Assembly (NCBI GenBank): GCA_026873275.1
Contig: JANTUC010000002.1
Location: 186,001 to 250,000 of the forward strand
Direction of reading: 5' to 3'
From: Pseudopithomyces maydicus
Taxonomy: Eukaryota; Ascomycota; Dothideomycetes; Pleosporales; Didymosphaeriaceae
Length of the DNA: 64,000 bases
Part shown: positions 41,743 to 54,323 of the stretch, piece by piece
How positions within the stretch are numbered: the first letter of the stretch is position 1
Layout: every line of letters begins with the position of its first letter
Notes under the pieces: model-generated
Seen by the model: only the letters and a program-made list of their open reading frames with translations
Databases searched by the model: none
What the model was told of the DNA's origin: nothing
Position numbers and translations under genes: made by a program

Positions 41743-43740
41743 GGGAGGAGGTGCTGGTGGAAGGGCGGGTAGATGGGTGGTGTCGGTGCGTCGTGAATTG
41801 TACATAGCGATAGGCTGCTGATAGGGAAGAGAATTGAACGCAAGATATTCTTTGGACGGAATATGCTGCATGCATCAGATCAATGTACAAAGGATGTATA
41901 AACTTGTAGAAGTTGTAGAAGGGCCGGAATCGTACCACTACTCTACCTACCCTTTAGCAGGCAGATCGCACGTCCAGCTTCATCGAACACAAAAAAGTGC
42001 ACACGGAACAAGAAGTGAAATCAACAATCACACCGCATATCACATCACTCAAACACATCTTCCTTTGGGAGAGACCTCATTTTCAATTTAATCTCGACCC
42101 CTATCTACACTACGCTACCTAACTACCTACTCCCAATCCTCATTCAGCAATCCCTCCCCCACCAAATCCATCCCTCCCAAATTAACGAACGAAACCCCCC
42201 AAAGGAGCGACTCAGGTCAGCCTTATACACGCGACCCGCACACTCCAGCCACAACCCCCTGCTCCCCCGTCGCTCCTTTCTCCATCTCCACCAGTGCCAC
42301 ACACAGTTCTCTTGACCAAAAGCGAAAAGAAAAGAAAAAAACCAATCTCGTTAAAGGCGATTTTTTTGTTGTTTCTTTTCCATTTTGGTCGCTGTTGAGA
42401 ATCAAACACAGCGGCGCGTAAGTCGCGCAAGCGAGTCGCAGCACGTCCGAAGACGCGTGGACTCCAACTAACCAACCCTACATCCGGGGGACGAGGATGG
42501 AACTTCATATTTTGTAATAAAAAAAACCGACGCACTCAGGCGCACACATGTCGACTTCCGGCTCAACCTAGCGCGTTCCTTCTTTCCGTGTTGGCGTGTC
42601 CTGCGATGGGAGAAAGAAAGAAGGAAGGTGCGCGCCAGGGAGGGAAGTTTTCGGACGCTCGTTATCGGTCAGCAGCTCGGTCGGGGGTTAATCCCTTGTG
42701 TTCTTCCGTTGTTCTTGTCCGAGATTCCATCGATAAGTACACCCGTCCATCCATCCGTCGAAACGAAAGAAAGACAGGCAGAAAAGCAAACGAGAAAAAC
42801 GCAGACGTGGAAAACGCGAAAGAGGGAAGCCACAGCGCAACGCCCACCCGCAGTGTCTTTCGATGCATCCTAGCGGGCACACGGGCGCCGACGAAGGGCC
42901 CCCGACGAGGCGAAATAGAGCGATTATACCCAATATGTCCGGCCATTGCCGCACTGCCACGTACGCGCGCGCGCGCACACTCGCGATTGCGTCCTTCGCG
43001 CCTTGGACACGCCATGTCTCGCGGCCGACCGGGCAAGCCGCGGGTCGACGGGGAGGCCATGTGTGGCCGAGGGGGAAGGGAAATCGGGGGCGGGGGGTAC
43101 GTGGTGGTGCGGGAGAGGGCGGGAGGGAAAGGGCCTCGGGGACAGACAAGCTCAAGGAGATATGCACGGCCTTGTTGGCGGTGGATACATGTGAGATTGA
43201 AAGAAAAATGACACGGTTGGACTTTATAGATATTTGGAAAGGGGGAGAGAGTGAGATGAAATGAGATGGGGTATTGAGAGTATATATGAGAGATAAATAT
43301 AAAGTGCCAACATGAGTGAGATTCGCAGACAAAACATGCATCCATGCAACGAGGGGATATCGATCCAACGCCTGCTCAAGAACAGCGCACAACACAGCGC
43401 GTTCCAAACCAAAAAAAAATAACGCATATCGACGCGGCGGGGCGCGGAGTGCAGATGCACGTCGACACGGGGCCCGCCGCATCGGGGGATATTGAAGGGA
43501 TGCAGATATGTAAAGAAGAGAACCACCAGTTTTAGATTCGCCTGCTGGGAGGAGCACGCTCCGTCAACCAGCAGGTATATTCCCGAGAGCAAAGCATCAT
43601 CGGGAATGGACCTCAAGGTCCAAGGTACGTAACCTGAGCAATTACGGCTCGTCTCAGGTCGATGCGCAACCTGCTGCTTCGTAGACTCAGAACGCAAGCG
43701 GAAAGGTCAGGGAAGCAGCGGGGTTGCCGACAAATAGGGA
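41743..43740. other. intergenic, about 2 kb
   Basis: This gap contains the 3' flank of the LysM gene and of PRM1 (convergent). Overlapping open frames on both strands at 42590-43560 have low-complexity, non-conserved translations, and I do not accept them as genes. A short alternating CG/CA tract lies at about 42963-42980. Confidence 0.5.
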
Positions 43741-45981
43741 TCAGTAACCGAACGGGCGTTTCTCGCTCCGTTGGTCTTCAGCGAATGGGTTGTGCTTTTC
43801 GTCGAGGGGAGACGGATCGGCGAGCTGGCCATGGCTGCTTGTGCGGAGATGGCCTGGACGTGCAGAGTCGTTGACCGTGCGAGCATCCACTTGGCCGACC
43901 TTTTCGGCATCCGGATCGCTGTCGTGCGGTCCGTAGACCTGGAAAGGTCGGGGCTGCAGCGTGTAGGGAGCAGCCTTGTTGACGGGATACTCGTAAGGGG
44001 GCGCCGCCTCGGAAGAAAAGGCGTTGTGGGCGGACGGTTCGACGACGTAGGCTGTGCCAGCTGGGGTATCGCGACGAGTCATGTGAACGGCTGCGTACAC
44101 GAAACCACCGAGCGAGATGAGGATCCAGATGAGCAGAATGAAGCCGGAGATGAGGGCCTCAGTTTGGATGCCGCTGATGAGCTTTTCGATGACGAAGTTG
44201 ACAGCTTCGGTGACTTCGTCTTTGGCCTTGCCGTTAGGGTTGGCAAGGAGTTCGGCGGCAGAGCCGGAGTCGCTGAGCTTGGCCAGCGCTCCGAGAGACA
44301 TGGTATCGTTCCTCACTCCGGGGAAGTTGACGTGGGCGTGATCGTGAACCCAGGTAAGGCCCTTCTGAATACCGGCAATCTTGAGTCCAATCAAGCAGTT
44401 GAGCACTTCTTTGATGGGGTCCTGGAGAACCGTGCCACCGAAAGTGTCGTCGAGCACTTTGGTCATCTTGTCGACGAATCCGTTGAGGGTGCCGTTGATT
44501 GCGGTTGTAGTTGTGTTCACCCAGCCGAGAACGTCGTTGTTAATCGTGTCATCAACCTCGGCAACGGCGCTATTGACACCAGAAGCCCAGGATGTAGAGG
44601 CATTGTTCAACGAGTTGACGACCTTCTCGGCGAAGTCCGCGACTTGGTCCGTGAGTTCCGGGACCTTGGCTTGAATGCCGCGGACTAGCAACCATTGACA
44701 GAAGCAGGAGAAGAAACCCGCAAGGGCCAGCGAAAGGAGGAAGAGCATGGGAACAGAAGTCGCGTATGCCCATGCCCAGCGCATGATAGCCCGTCGACGA
44801 GGGGAGCCGAAGCGCCGCCCGAACCACAGGCCGATAGTTGAAGAAGTTGGGCGCGAGGCAAGGTAGACCACGTCCATGGGTTCGTAGGACGGGTCGCTGA
44901 AAAGCTGGGCGCGCTGTTCCATGCGGCGATGTCGGCGGATCTCCATGTAGGCCATGGGCACGATGGCGAGGATCGCCAAGGCAATCAGGACACCGAGTGC
45001 AATTTTCTTGGCCGAGTAGGCCATCACGATGAGGTCGTCGAAGAAGTTGTTGATGGAGCCGCCATCAGAACAGAAGTTGAGCTGTTCCTTTTGCGGCACA
45101 GGGAGAATGTCTCGGTCGAAAGTGTAGTTATTCAAGCCCTGGATTAGCTTCTTGACCTCTTCGAACGGCAATCGGATGAGGTCGTCGGTGAACTTTTGCA
45201 CGTCTTCGAAATTCGGAATGGACGAATTGAGTTTCTGAAGGCCTTCTTCCATTTCGGGTGGTACCTTTAAATCCTTGAGCTTCTTGATCTGGTCGTCCAG
45301 GTTGATGGACGGCTTATCAAAACTGGAGCCAAAGTTAAAGTTAATCTTGCCGAGGATACCGTTGATACCGTCTGTGACTTTCTTAGTGGCGTCGCCAATG
45401 CTGTTGGTGACATCGTTGACGGTCTCGTCGAGGTGCTTCGAAATTTCTTCTCCGAGTTGGACTGCAGCATGAAGACTGCCGCTAACGGCGAGAGTGATGA
45501 GGCAGAGATAGGTGCCGGTCATCATGTGAACGACGAAGATGACCATCTCTTCCACGCCGGTAACGCTAAGTTCGAGCATCTTCATGAGTCCGTGGACTGC
45601 TTTTTCAACGGTGGCCGAGGTCATCTCGTTGACGCCGTCGGCCATAAAGTGGGGCATGGAAGCCATGGAGCTGCCGATGCTTTCGACTTGGTGGCATGCG
45701 CTGAGTGCCTCTCTGCGAGCGGAGCCAAGGCTTGAGTCAGTGCTCGCGATGGCGAAGAGAAGGCGGACGAGGACCAGGAGGAGGAGGATGGTCCATCGGT
45801 TGATCCATATCTGTGAGAGCCTAGCTCGAAGGCCGAGGTATGGTTTGAGGTATGGTGTTTGGTTTGGCGGAGGTCGTGTTGTATCTTGAGCTGCGTAGCT
45901 GTCTCGCATCTCATAATCGCCAGCGGACATGTGTGGAGGTACAGCCGGGAAGTTTTGCTGTTGGTTCGCCGTGGAAGCCAT
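43741..45981 (-). CDS. PRM1: plasma membrane fusion protein Prm1
   Basis: One exon encodes 746 residues, close to the usual size. Prm1 promotes plasma-membrane fusion during mating. Hydrophobic membrane segments are visible near residues 63-80 (WTILLLLVLVRLLFAIA), 145-170, about 330 (ALGVLIALAILAIVPMAYM), about 410 (MLFLLSLALAGFFSCF) and about 640 (LISGFILLIWILISLGGFVY). Between them lie two large extracellular loops with N-glycosylation sites and amphipathic helices. The cytosolic C-terminal tail is rich in Pro, Ser and charged residues. The order and spacing of segments match the family. The frame is intact. It is one of two mating or meiosis related genes in the window (with rec8), but they are 31 kb apart. 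Confidence 0.92.
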   Translation of the reverse strand: MASTANQQQNFPAVPPHMSAGDYEMRDSYAAQDTTRPPPNQTPYLKPYLGLRARLSQIWINRWTILLLLVLVRLLFAIASTDSSLGSARREALSACHQVESIGSSMASMPHFMADGVNEMTSATVEKAVHGLMKMLELSVTGVEEMVIFVVHMMTGTYLCLITLAVSGSLHAAVQLGEEISKHLDETVNDVTNSIGDATKKVTDGINGILGKINFNFGSSFDKPSINLDDQIKKLKDLKVPPEMEEGLQKLNSSIPNFEDVQKFTDDLIRLPFEEVKKLIQGLNNYTFDRDILPVPQKEQLNFCSDGGSINNFFDDLIVMAYSAKKIALGVLIALAILAIVPMAYMEIRRHRRMEQRAQLFSDPSYEPMDVVYLASRPTSSTIGLWFGRRFGSPRRRAIMRWAWAYATSVPMLFLLSLALAGFFSCFCQWLLVRGIQAKVPELTDQVADFAEKVVNSLNNASTSWASGVNSAVAEVDDTINNDVLGWVNTTTTAINGTLNGFVDKMTKVLDDTFGGTVLQDPIKEVLNCLIGLKIAGIQKGLTWVHDHAHVNFPGVRNDTMSLGALAKLSDSGSAAELLANPNGKAKDEVTEAVNFVIEKLISGIQTEALISGFILLIWILISLGGFVYAAVHMTRRDTPAGTAYVVEPSAHNAFSSEAAPPYEYPVNKAAPYTLQPRPFQVYGPHDSDPDAEKVGQVDARTVNDSARPGHLRTSSHGQLADPSPLDEKHNPFAEDQRSEKRPFGY

Positions 45982-48900
45982 AACGGATGTGGATGTTTGC
46001 AGACGCTAGGTCTATGCAGGGTATTAGAAGGGTTGCAAAAAGCCAGCACCGGGCCAGTAATTTGAAGGATTATTAAAAAAGGTAAGAGGTAGATTTGTGT
46101 GAAAAGAAGTGTGTGAATGAAGAGAGATATCTGCCAGAGACGATGTTGTGCAGGTGACGCAGAGGTGCCAAGATTTGACGAGGTGAGTGACGAGAGACAA
46201 TAAGGGAACAATGGAAACAATAGCACGAAAATAGAACGCCAACGCTCCGCACAATGCAGCTAGGAAAGCGATGAATGCAACAAGTGAAAGACTCAGAAGA
46301 AGAGAAGACGGAGGGGAAGTGGGGAATTTAGAGCACTGGGTGAATGACAGCGTGTGGATTGACTCTGATATTGACTTTGAAACGAGCGGTAGTACGTACC
46401 GCGAGGAAGCGCAGGACGGAGCACAGGCCGGCTGCAAGCGCCAATGGCACCGCAAGCAGACTTGCGATCGACCTGAACGTCTAGCAGGCCATCCAGTGGG
46501 TTGCGGCTCTGTAGTGGATCTGGCAAGATGGGGTTAGGCGGGCGGCCCAGATAGGCGCCCACGGCGGCGGAACAAGGGCCTAGCGACCAGTCATTTGCGT
46601 GCGAGGTGGTCAGGCTGGAGAAGGCCAAACAAGTTATTTCGAGTGTCTTTGGGCTCGAGTGGTTGTCGCGAATGGCCTGGGCGGGCGTCCTTTGTTCACC
46701 GGCTTGCGCTCACTGGCTGCCGCGCAGGGCGCAGAGGAAGTCGAGAGACCTCGTGACGCAGCAGGCGCGGCAGGAGTGGTGTTGTCGTGGCGCGCAAGGG
46801 AACACTCCTCTGGGGATCGATGGGGGTCGATTCGGTCGCAGGCAGAGGAGGCTCGAAGCCGCAACACATGGCGGCGGCGGCGGTTTTGTAGGCTCGCAGC
46901 TGGGCCAGCGCCGCCTGGTCGCGGCGGAGGTTATGCGCCTTCCTTGTTTTGCCAGCGGCCAGCTGCCGGCCGTCGACGTCATCCTCTACAGCTTCGTCCC
47001 CAGAGGTGCTGCTCTGGCCGCGAAAGCTGGCGGTCGTCGGCGGAGCCTGTGTCGCATCCGCCCTGCGCTTCTCCCGCGCTCTCGCTCCTCCCACTCGCGC
47101 TCCAAAATAGCGACGAAGAGCGCTCGGCCCGTTGTCGTGACGCTGGGCTGGCAGTTGGCGCCCGGCGCTAGGGTGGGCCGGGGTGGAGGCCGCTGCCAGC
47201 CAATCAAGCCCCCACCGCCGTGGCCTTCGAAACCGAGCTAGTTCAGACGTCCATCCCATCTTCTTGCTGCTCGTTACCATGCTCATGTCCGTCCTGCTGC
47301 CCTGCATCTGCAGGTGAGGTGGACGTACTTTTGATGGTAGAAGCTTATTTCCTTCCAAGCTCCATGTTGCCGCTCCAGCCTGTCTCTTATTGTCCTGACG
47401 CCCGTACGCAATTTGTCGTGTACCGCTTGCACAGCATGTTACCGGTGTTGATAGTATGTACATCACGCCCGGCTCCTGCTGAATGACCTTCTTCGTATTC
47501 CAGTCCACAGTGATTTTCTTGCCCTACCGTCACTAAAGAACGGTGCATTCACCCTCCCAATATGACATCCAAGCTCTCTCCCGGCAGACGTCATCATCAA
47601 TGACCGCCCATCACGACACTGCCGTATTACCTCCATTATCCCACCATCCATATTCAAAGTAGTCCCTATAGTATGTGTTGTAACGTTCAGATGTTCCCCT
47701 TGTAGCTCCTTCCTGGAACCGCAGCCAAGGTGATCCCCGGCAACCGGCCATTCCCTAAGCGCAAGAGATATTCGGTCGGGCCGCTCGTCAATGCTGGCAT
47801 GGAATTTTGGAGCAGGTTCTGAGTTTCTAGTTCTAGTCACACGGCGACTGATAAACTGGTGGTGTGCCCGGTCACTCGAGAAGACGCGTTTCGACGGCCA
47901 TATTCCAAGAAGGGAGTCCAAGATGCAAAGATGTCTCCTGTCGCGGTCGTGTGTAGTATTTGACAAGCTACAGCACTATTTCGTCGAGTCTCGAGTTCAA
48001 GTGTAAAGTCGTGCCGCTGTGCGCGCAACTGACCGTGTTCAGGCTGGACGCTGCCCGCGTCGAAGACGAAGCCACCAGGGAACCATCAGTCTGGCAGACC
48101 ATGGCCCCTTCACCATCCTCCCAGCTGCAAACCTGCCTTGTAAATTATGCGGTCGTGAATCTGGATGCCGCTGATGGGGTTGATTCGAAGAAGCTCCCAT
48201 TTCCTGTGTCTCATCGAGGTTTCTTTCGTTGGGCAGCCATCAGTGAGGGCATGCCTTCTCTTCGACCAACAACCGAGTACTGAACGATTCTTAGCAATAT
48301 GAATATGTTCTTTCCCTCCAATCTTTCCCTCCAAGAGGCGTGCGCTTTACCGGCGTGTTGTTTTGGTTACTCGACGGTGCAGGGTCCAAAGCTTATTCGC
48401 GGACCGTCACTGTGGACAACCGTGCCCAAACCCATCATGGCTTCACCTCACGGCCTGGCGGCGTCTGCCTTGGGCCTTTTTCAACCCACCCACTCTCTCT
48501 TTGCACGGACTCTCCCCTCGCTCTCTTGATAAATACAATCTCGCCCTCGCGCCCTCGCGATCCACCGCAACCGCCTGCCGCTCTTCGTTCTACCGTATCA
48601 CATCCGCCAACCCAGTATTCGGGGGGCTGTTTCACGCGCTCGCAAGACCTGATTGCCTTAATCGTTTGCTGTCCCTCGCCTCGTTTTGGTCGTAGACAAG
48701 AGAGTGTGTCGTAGGGCCTCAGTTTGCGGCCAGGATCACAAGGAACACCGCGTGGCTGCGAAGCATTATTTCGTGATACAGTAAGTCTCTCACTTATACT
48801 CCATTTGCGCTACAACTTCATGTTCGGATCGTTTTCGTTATAACTTTACCCTGTTCTCTCATTCTGTTTGAAGCCTGGCTGGGACTGTTAGAACTACTAT

Positions 48901-49565
48901 TTAACAACTTGTAGGCGCTCTTTCCTACTCCTTCAATCATACCACTCCTCTCGCGGCCAGCATTTACCCGCACCGAGACGAATAGGTAGATCCGGTACGT
49001 CACCTTAGTTCTTTCCTTTTCTGTTCTATGCCTATTCCCAGCATGAACCTTTCGGGTGACCCTGCTTTTCGGCAATCGTCTGCATTGGCAGACCGTCTTT
49101 CGCCTGCCATATCTGGAATGCTCTTCAATCTATGCAATGTGTTGGGAAATGTGGCGGATTGCGTTTGCCTACCCCTCATACTATGCTTGGGGCGGTCGCG
49201 CTTTCCGATACCTGGTCCATCGTACCTGCCACCCACCACATCCGACGTCACACACATCCTACAACAGCTATCTGTACGGGTCTCTCACCGCTGATTACCA
49301 CAACATACACTCACGCTGACCAGACTCATGCAATCTATTTGAACCTTTTCCTGCTATTGCTTTTAAGATTGAAATTTTGAATAAGCGCTGATCTTCTAGC
49401 ACTCTACCACATCCGTCGACCGACCGCACAAATTCACCACTTCACAAGGCCTTTCCAGAGCACCGCCATATCAGGCACTATCTGTGCTGAATCCCCCGCG
49501 CCCTGCCATCGCGCATCTACATATTCTTTCTCGAATTCAAACAGTAGGACATCAGCCGTCTCCGA
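45982..49565. other. large intergenic region, about 3.6 kb
   Basis: This is the longest gene-poor stretch. It begins with the PRM1 promoter. From 46600 to 47230 the sequence is GC-rich and has overlapping open frames on both strands with Ala/Arg-rich translations that match no family. From 48800 to 49560 CT-rich segments lead into the gene at 49566. I find no RNA gene; a lineage-specific gene or long noncoding transcript cannot be excluded. Confidence 0.45.
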
Positions 49566-50654
49566 ATGGCCTCCCATAATCTAACTGCGGAGTACTCCAC
49601 CTCTGTCCAAGGTGGAGTTGAGTTGCTGGAAGACCAATCGTCATCATTCTCCTCCGAGGGCAGCCAGACGCTCCACGGTGATAGCCCTATTGTTGACGAG
49701 TCTCCCGGCATGTCTTCACCCATCAGCCCCGCAGCTGCCTCTAGCGATATCCCAGAGATAACAAGCTCGCCTTTCTGGCGTGCCGGTGGTCATGTAAGCC
49801 AGAATTCTAACCCACAGTCTGAACACTCCAGCCCCTTGCCTCCTCCTCGCGACCTGCGCTCTCTTCGATCTCGCCACGGCTATGGCTACAGCCATGGCTC
49901 TCAAGCAAGCTCCTACTCCGGCAACACTTTCCGCAGCTCCCGCACGTGGATCTCGCCTGAAGCCCAGCTCCAACAGGAATTCCTCGTGGTCCGCAATTCC
50001 ATGCGCCGCCTGTTCAAGCATAGCGAAGTTGCCAAGTGGAAGCTGCCCGAGTTCACCGCCCATAAGGAGGCGATGATCAAGGCGAAGAAGGCCGCGCTTG
50101 ATCGGGCCCTCAAACAGAAAGAGCTCGAACAGGATCTCCAGGCTCCCCAATGGCACCCTCAGAATGATCTGGGCCTTCGTAAGTCTTGCGTCCGAAAATT
50201 AAATGTGGGTTTTCTAACAGATTGACAGGGAAGTTGATCCCCAATGCTAGTATGGAGACAACCGGTAACGTTTCTCGTGTTCTCGGCGTGAAGACTATTT
50301 GGTGTCGTGATTGGCAGAACGGAAAGGATGATATTGCGCCATGGCCCTCGGTCCAAGAGATGAAGTGGGAGGGAGACGATCGGGCCAAGACCAACTGCGG
50401 TCGCTTCCTTCCGCTTCCTCGCGAGCAAGGCGCACAGGGTATCGCGTGGGCTCAACTCCAGGTAAATCTATCGACTACCATTCATGTAGGCAGTGCTAAT
50501 ACAAAGCTAGGCCATCGAGCAGTACGTGATCGACCAAGTTCAGTGCATCCCTACCATGGAAGATGTCTATGCCCCCATCGAGGAGATCGAAGAGGAGGTG
50601 ATTCCGGACTTGCTCGACTCAGATATCCTTGAGGCTCTCGAAGAGTCACTCTGA
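49566..50654 (+). CDS. uncharacterised fungal protein (329 aa)
   Basis: Three exons (49566-50178, 50229-50461, 50511-50654) have consistent phases and clean GT-AG borders. The N-terminal 110 residues are rich in Ser, Pro and Gly and likely disordered. Residues about 130-200 form a helical, charged segment (QQEFLVVRNSMRRLFKHSEV, then KAKKAALDRALKQKELEQDL). A conserved-looking middle contains GVKTIWCRDWQNGKDDIAPWPS and RFLPLPREQGAQGIAW. The C-terminus is acidic, ending DLLDSDILEALEESL. There is no signal peptide or membrane segment. I do not recognise the family; the middle block suggests a conserved fungal protein rather than a random frame. Confidence 0.75.
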
Positions 50655-52114
50655 GGGCCTCGCGTCTCTCGTACGAGCCGAACGCCCGGCAACCGCATCA
50701 AGCACACGCTCTTCGCTTGAATCACGCATCGATTTCTGACCAGTCCGCGACCACGACGACCTCTTCGAACCTAGGATATCCAACATGGTGTGTGCTACTA
50801 TCTGTCACCGAGACGCGTTGACCGGGCGGGAATTGGTGGGTAAAAGAATGCGTACGCTGGCTTTTTCTTTTCTTTCATGGACTAACGGCGGAGTGGTCCG
50901 GGCGCTTACTTATGGGCCGAGTTTCTCTCTTCTTTTCTTTGCGCTCGCCCATTTCCTCCTTTTTTTCCTTTTTTCCTTTGTAGATCTCCCTCGACCCTTC
51001 ATTGCGGTCATCGCATGGGTGGATCTCTCAATTGCATCTCGAGTGGCGGCATTTTGGCTCTCTGATATGATACCCTGGTATCATTTCCACTAGGAGCTTT
51101 TCTCTCATCGGGCTGGAGCGGCATGGTATATGGTGCATGGTTGGCCTTTGGATTTCTTTCTCTCTCTCGTGTCAATCTCAATCTCAAAATCATCCTTTTC
51201 ATAACTTTCCGTGTCTCGGCTTGCGGCAGCGTGCGTGCGCGCACTGAAAAGGTTGGATCAAGCCTCAGCGTCTCCAATGTGTATACTCCTCTCGTGTTCA
51301 ATGTACAAGACAAAAAGCTTCAGAGATCAATATCAATTCTCTGGTGATGTTGGACTGGAGTGCGCCTGGTTGCTTTGGCGTTGTCAGTGCATGTCTGTGT
51401 TGGCATTGCGAATGATGTGTAGGAAGTATCGCTTTAAAACCCAATTCTGTCCATCTACTACATTACCGATCTCCCACTGATATACAAGCACACCTCCCTC
51501 TCATCTATCTATCTATCTATCCATCGCGCTCTCCTCCCTCCCCTCTGTACATTTTCCCACCGTCGTATGTACGTACATCTCTACTTACTCCCCACCCACC
51601 CCCGCAACCCACCAGCCAAGCCCACCACGCCACTCCCGCATACATCCAAGGCGCCGAACATACCCTTCCGGCAGAGCAATAGGCATGCGCGAGGGGTATG
51701 CATGAGTAGTGCCGGATCCGCGGGCGCGCATACATGGTTTACCGTGCAATGTGGAGAATGCAAGCTTCCCCGCATCTGGGGTGTGGCGCGGTATATAACC
51801 CCGCTGACGGGTGGAGGGGTTGGGTGGACGGTATTAAGTGCGAAGGGCTTTGGGCTTTGGGCTTTGAAATTTGAGATTTGGAATTGGGGATTGGAATTGA
51901 AGTGTGAAGGTGGGTGAGTTTTTCTTAATTTTGGGAGTTGTTGTTGGGGTTGGTTTTGTTGGGTTTGATCGTGGGTGCGGAGAGAGAGAGTTGGAGGGAA
52001 GGTGGGAACAGTAAAGCTGAATTTTGTATAGGATATTCATAGGATTGTACATACGTACGCTTGTATTTGGAATCTCGAAACTCGCCGTACGATCCGAAAG
52101 ATTTATCGCCCACC
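50655..52114. other. intergenic, about 1.5 kb, with ATCT microsatellite
   Basis: There is no recognised gene. An ATCT/TCTA microsatellite lies at about 51503-51520 and a short GGGCTTT direct repeat at about 51846-51868. An in-frame extension upstream of the next gene (from 52061) is possible but not preferred. Confidence 0.5.
51503..51520. repeat. ATCT microsatellite
   Basis: About four and a half tandem ATCT units lie in noncoding sequence. Confidence 0.8.
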
Positions 52115-53666
52115 ATGCTCGCGATGGTCTCGAATCCGAAGCGCGATTCCATGGACGCAGCGACGGACATCGCGTCTAAGCTATCTGCCACGACAATTTC
52201 AAATCCGCCTCGTCGTCCTCCAGCGTACGTTATTCCTCCCTCTCGGTCCATCGTCATTCCACCAACCATCCCGCCATTATCCCACCACCATCCCCCCAAC
52301 CACCCAACCACGTAAATAACCCTCCCAGATCTCTATCTACCCTCCCCATCCCCGTCCTCCACAAGATTCTCACCCCCTCCTCGACACCGAACTCGTCAAT
52401 GCCTCCCTTCCCCCCGTTACTTACACCGCCTCCCTCCAACCCCAAACCACCCAGTTAACAATCACCCCCTCGCGCGCTCCCTTCCCCATCTCCACCGCCC
52501 TTTTCTCCGTCAGCAAAGCCATCTCGCACTCCGCACTCTCCTTCTTCCACGCGCACAACCTCCTCGTCAAGCTAGACCTCTACACGCCCTCCGCCCGGCA
52601 CGCCAAAACGCTGCTTCTCGACTCGGGCCTGCTGTTCTTCACCGCGGGGATAGACGCCCTGGATAGGTGCCAGCGACATGCGATGGACGTCAAGGTTGTG
52701 GAGGCGGGGAGCAAGGAAAGGAGGGCGAGCGTGGTGTTTCCGGCGCAGTATCTACCGCGGCTGGTGAATTTCATGCGGGAGGCGGGGGGCGTGGGCGCGG
52801 GGTGGGGGAGTAGACATGAGGTTTTTATCAACGTGCGGAGTGCGTATGGGATGGAGAGGGCGAGGGTGCAGGGGGATTTACTGGAGGGGTTTAGGTGCCT
52901 GAGTGGGGTTTCGAGGGTGGAGATCAAGGGCGAGGTGTTGGAGGGGTATGCTAGGGGGCTGGAGAGGGGTATGATGGGCGAGATGCTAACGGGGGAGACG
53001 TGGATGGCGGGCGTGAGGGATATGCTTGCGTGTGCGGAGAGCGACGTGAGCGATGATGATGATGCAGAGCAGTATCTCAAGGCGGCGGTGATAAGCCTAA
53101 CGTTCGGGTATCTAACCCAGGCCGAGATGCTGCACGGGGGCGACGAGGCGTTCGCAAAAGACGTCCAGCGCATGCGGTGGAGGGCTGAGCTCGGGCTCGC
53201 GAGGAGATTGAACGAACGGGTTGCCAACCCAGCCTCGCACATGCCGAGCGAGCCTCCATCCACACCGCCATCTTCAACCGCTGCTCAAACCGCCAGAACG
53301 CTCCTCCAGGCCGAGACGGCCGCTTCCAGCGCGCTGAGCCTGGCCACCGACTCCCCATCGCCGGCGTCAAACCCTTGGGTTCGCTCGCTCCCCGCCGAAG
53401 TGGTGCCACCAAACAGAGCGGAGTGGTTCACGGACCAGGAGAGGGGCGACACCTGGTTTGTGCTCGGGCTCGTGCACATGGCGTTGTCCGAGTTTCTGTT
53501 TGCAGCAGGGGACTTGGAGAGGGCTGTGGGGCTGTTGGGGGAGGGCAAAGCGAGGGTTGAGGCCGAGAGGGCGTTTGCTAGAGCGAGGGAGGGTATCGAT
53601 TGGGAAATTAGGCCTGGAAGTGGCCTGAGGAGAGCGGCGAGGGTAGCTAGGCGCGAGAGTACTTGA
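52115..53666 (+). CDS. uncharacterised fungal protein (482 aa), one base short
   Basis: Two exons (52115-52224 and 52329-53666). The ATG at 52115 sits in a good context (CACC before it). Exon 2 begins SLSTLPIPVLHKILTP and, after a frame change at the run of five C at 52373-52377, continues LLDTELVNASLPPVTYTA and reads through to the stop. One added base gives 482 residues. The central part is helical, with LFSVSKAISHSALSFFHAHNLLVK, ALDRCQRHAMDVKVV and an acidic DVSDDDDAEQYLKAAVISL segment. The last 100 residues contain ERGDTWFVLGLVHMALSEF and a basic end. There is no signal peptide and no motif I recognise. Codon use is GC-rich and consistent with a real gene. Confidence 0.7.
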
Positions 53667-54323
53667 TAGGTGGTGGTGCGGGGCCGTGGGGGTTGGGTTA
53701 CTAGCCTGGTTCAATGGAGGGGGGTGAATGATATCAGGGGTAGAATCTTGGTAGAATTTATTCCGAGGAAATGTATTCTCGAGTTTGAATCATGCTGTGA
53801 TATTCCTATCCGAACTTGAAAATTGAATTAATTGTGATATCGAGGAAGCCCGAGTCTTGTGACATAGTACGGTTTCCACCCCGTACGAATTCCTACCCCG
53901 GACAAATTCCTGTACCGGTTCCTGACATGTGTTGAGTTCCAGATTTGAGTTCTCCTCCACTGTCACCCTCAGTGAGTCTACTTGCATTCAAGTATCGATT
54001 TCCTAATTAGGGTTGGCGCCATGAATGACCGACATACCCATGTTCGTTTGCCTATGGGCCGATTTTGCAGAAGGAGATGACACTCCCTCGAGGATGAAGC
54101 AAACGCGATTTCTGAGTGACCACGTTCCTAGCATGACTAAACGCTTTGAACCGGTGCCGCGTTTGCATTCCCTTGAACATAAGAAGGGCGGAATTCCCTC
54201 CTGGCATCCTCTCTTCCTTCCTCACCCACCTTCCAGCACTTCCATCCTCTAGACCAGGCTAAACGCGTCCTGGGCGACCTCAGACGTTTATACAACTTCC
54301 GTCTGGACCATTCATCCTCGAGT
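53667..54323. other. intergenic
   Basis: This 657-base gap has no recognised feature. The last 150 bases are CT-rich and probably the leader of the following gene. Confidence 0.5.

Noticed and set aside
42590..43560. Overlapping frames of 200-290 codons on both strands between the LysM and PRM1 genes
   Set aside because: The translations are low-complexity and mutually exclusive, with no conserved motif, signal peptide or splice support.
46599..47508. GC-rich open frames of 190-270 codons upstream of PRM1
   Set aside because: They are open on both strands because of base composition. The Ala/Arg-rich translations show no family similarity.
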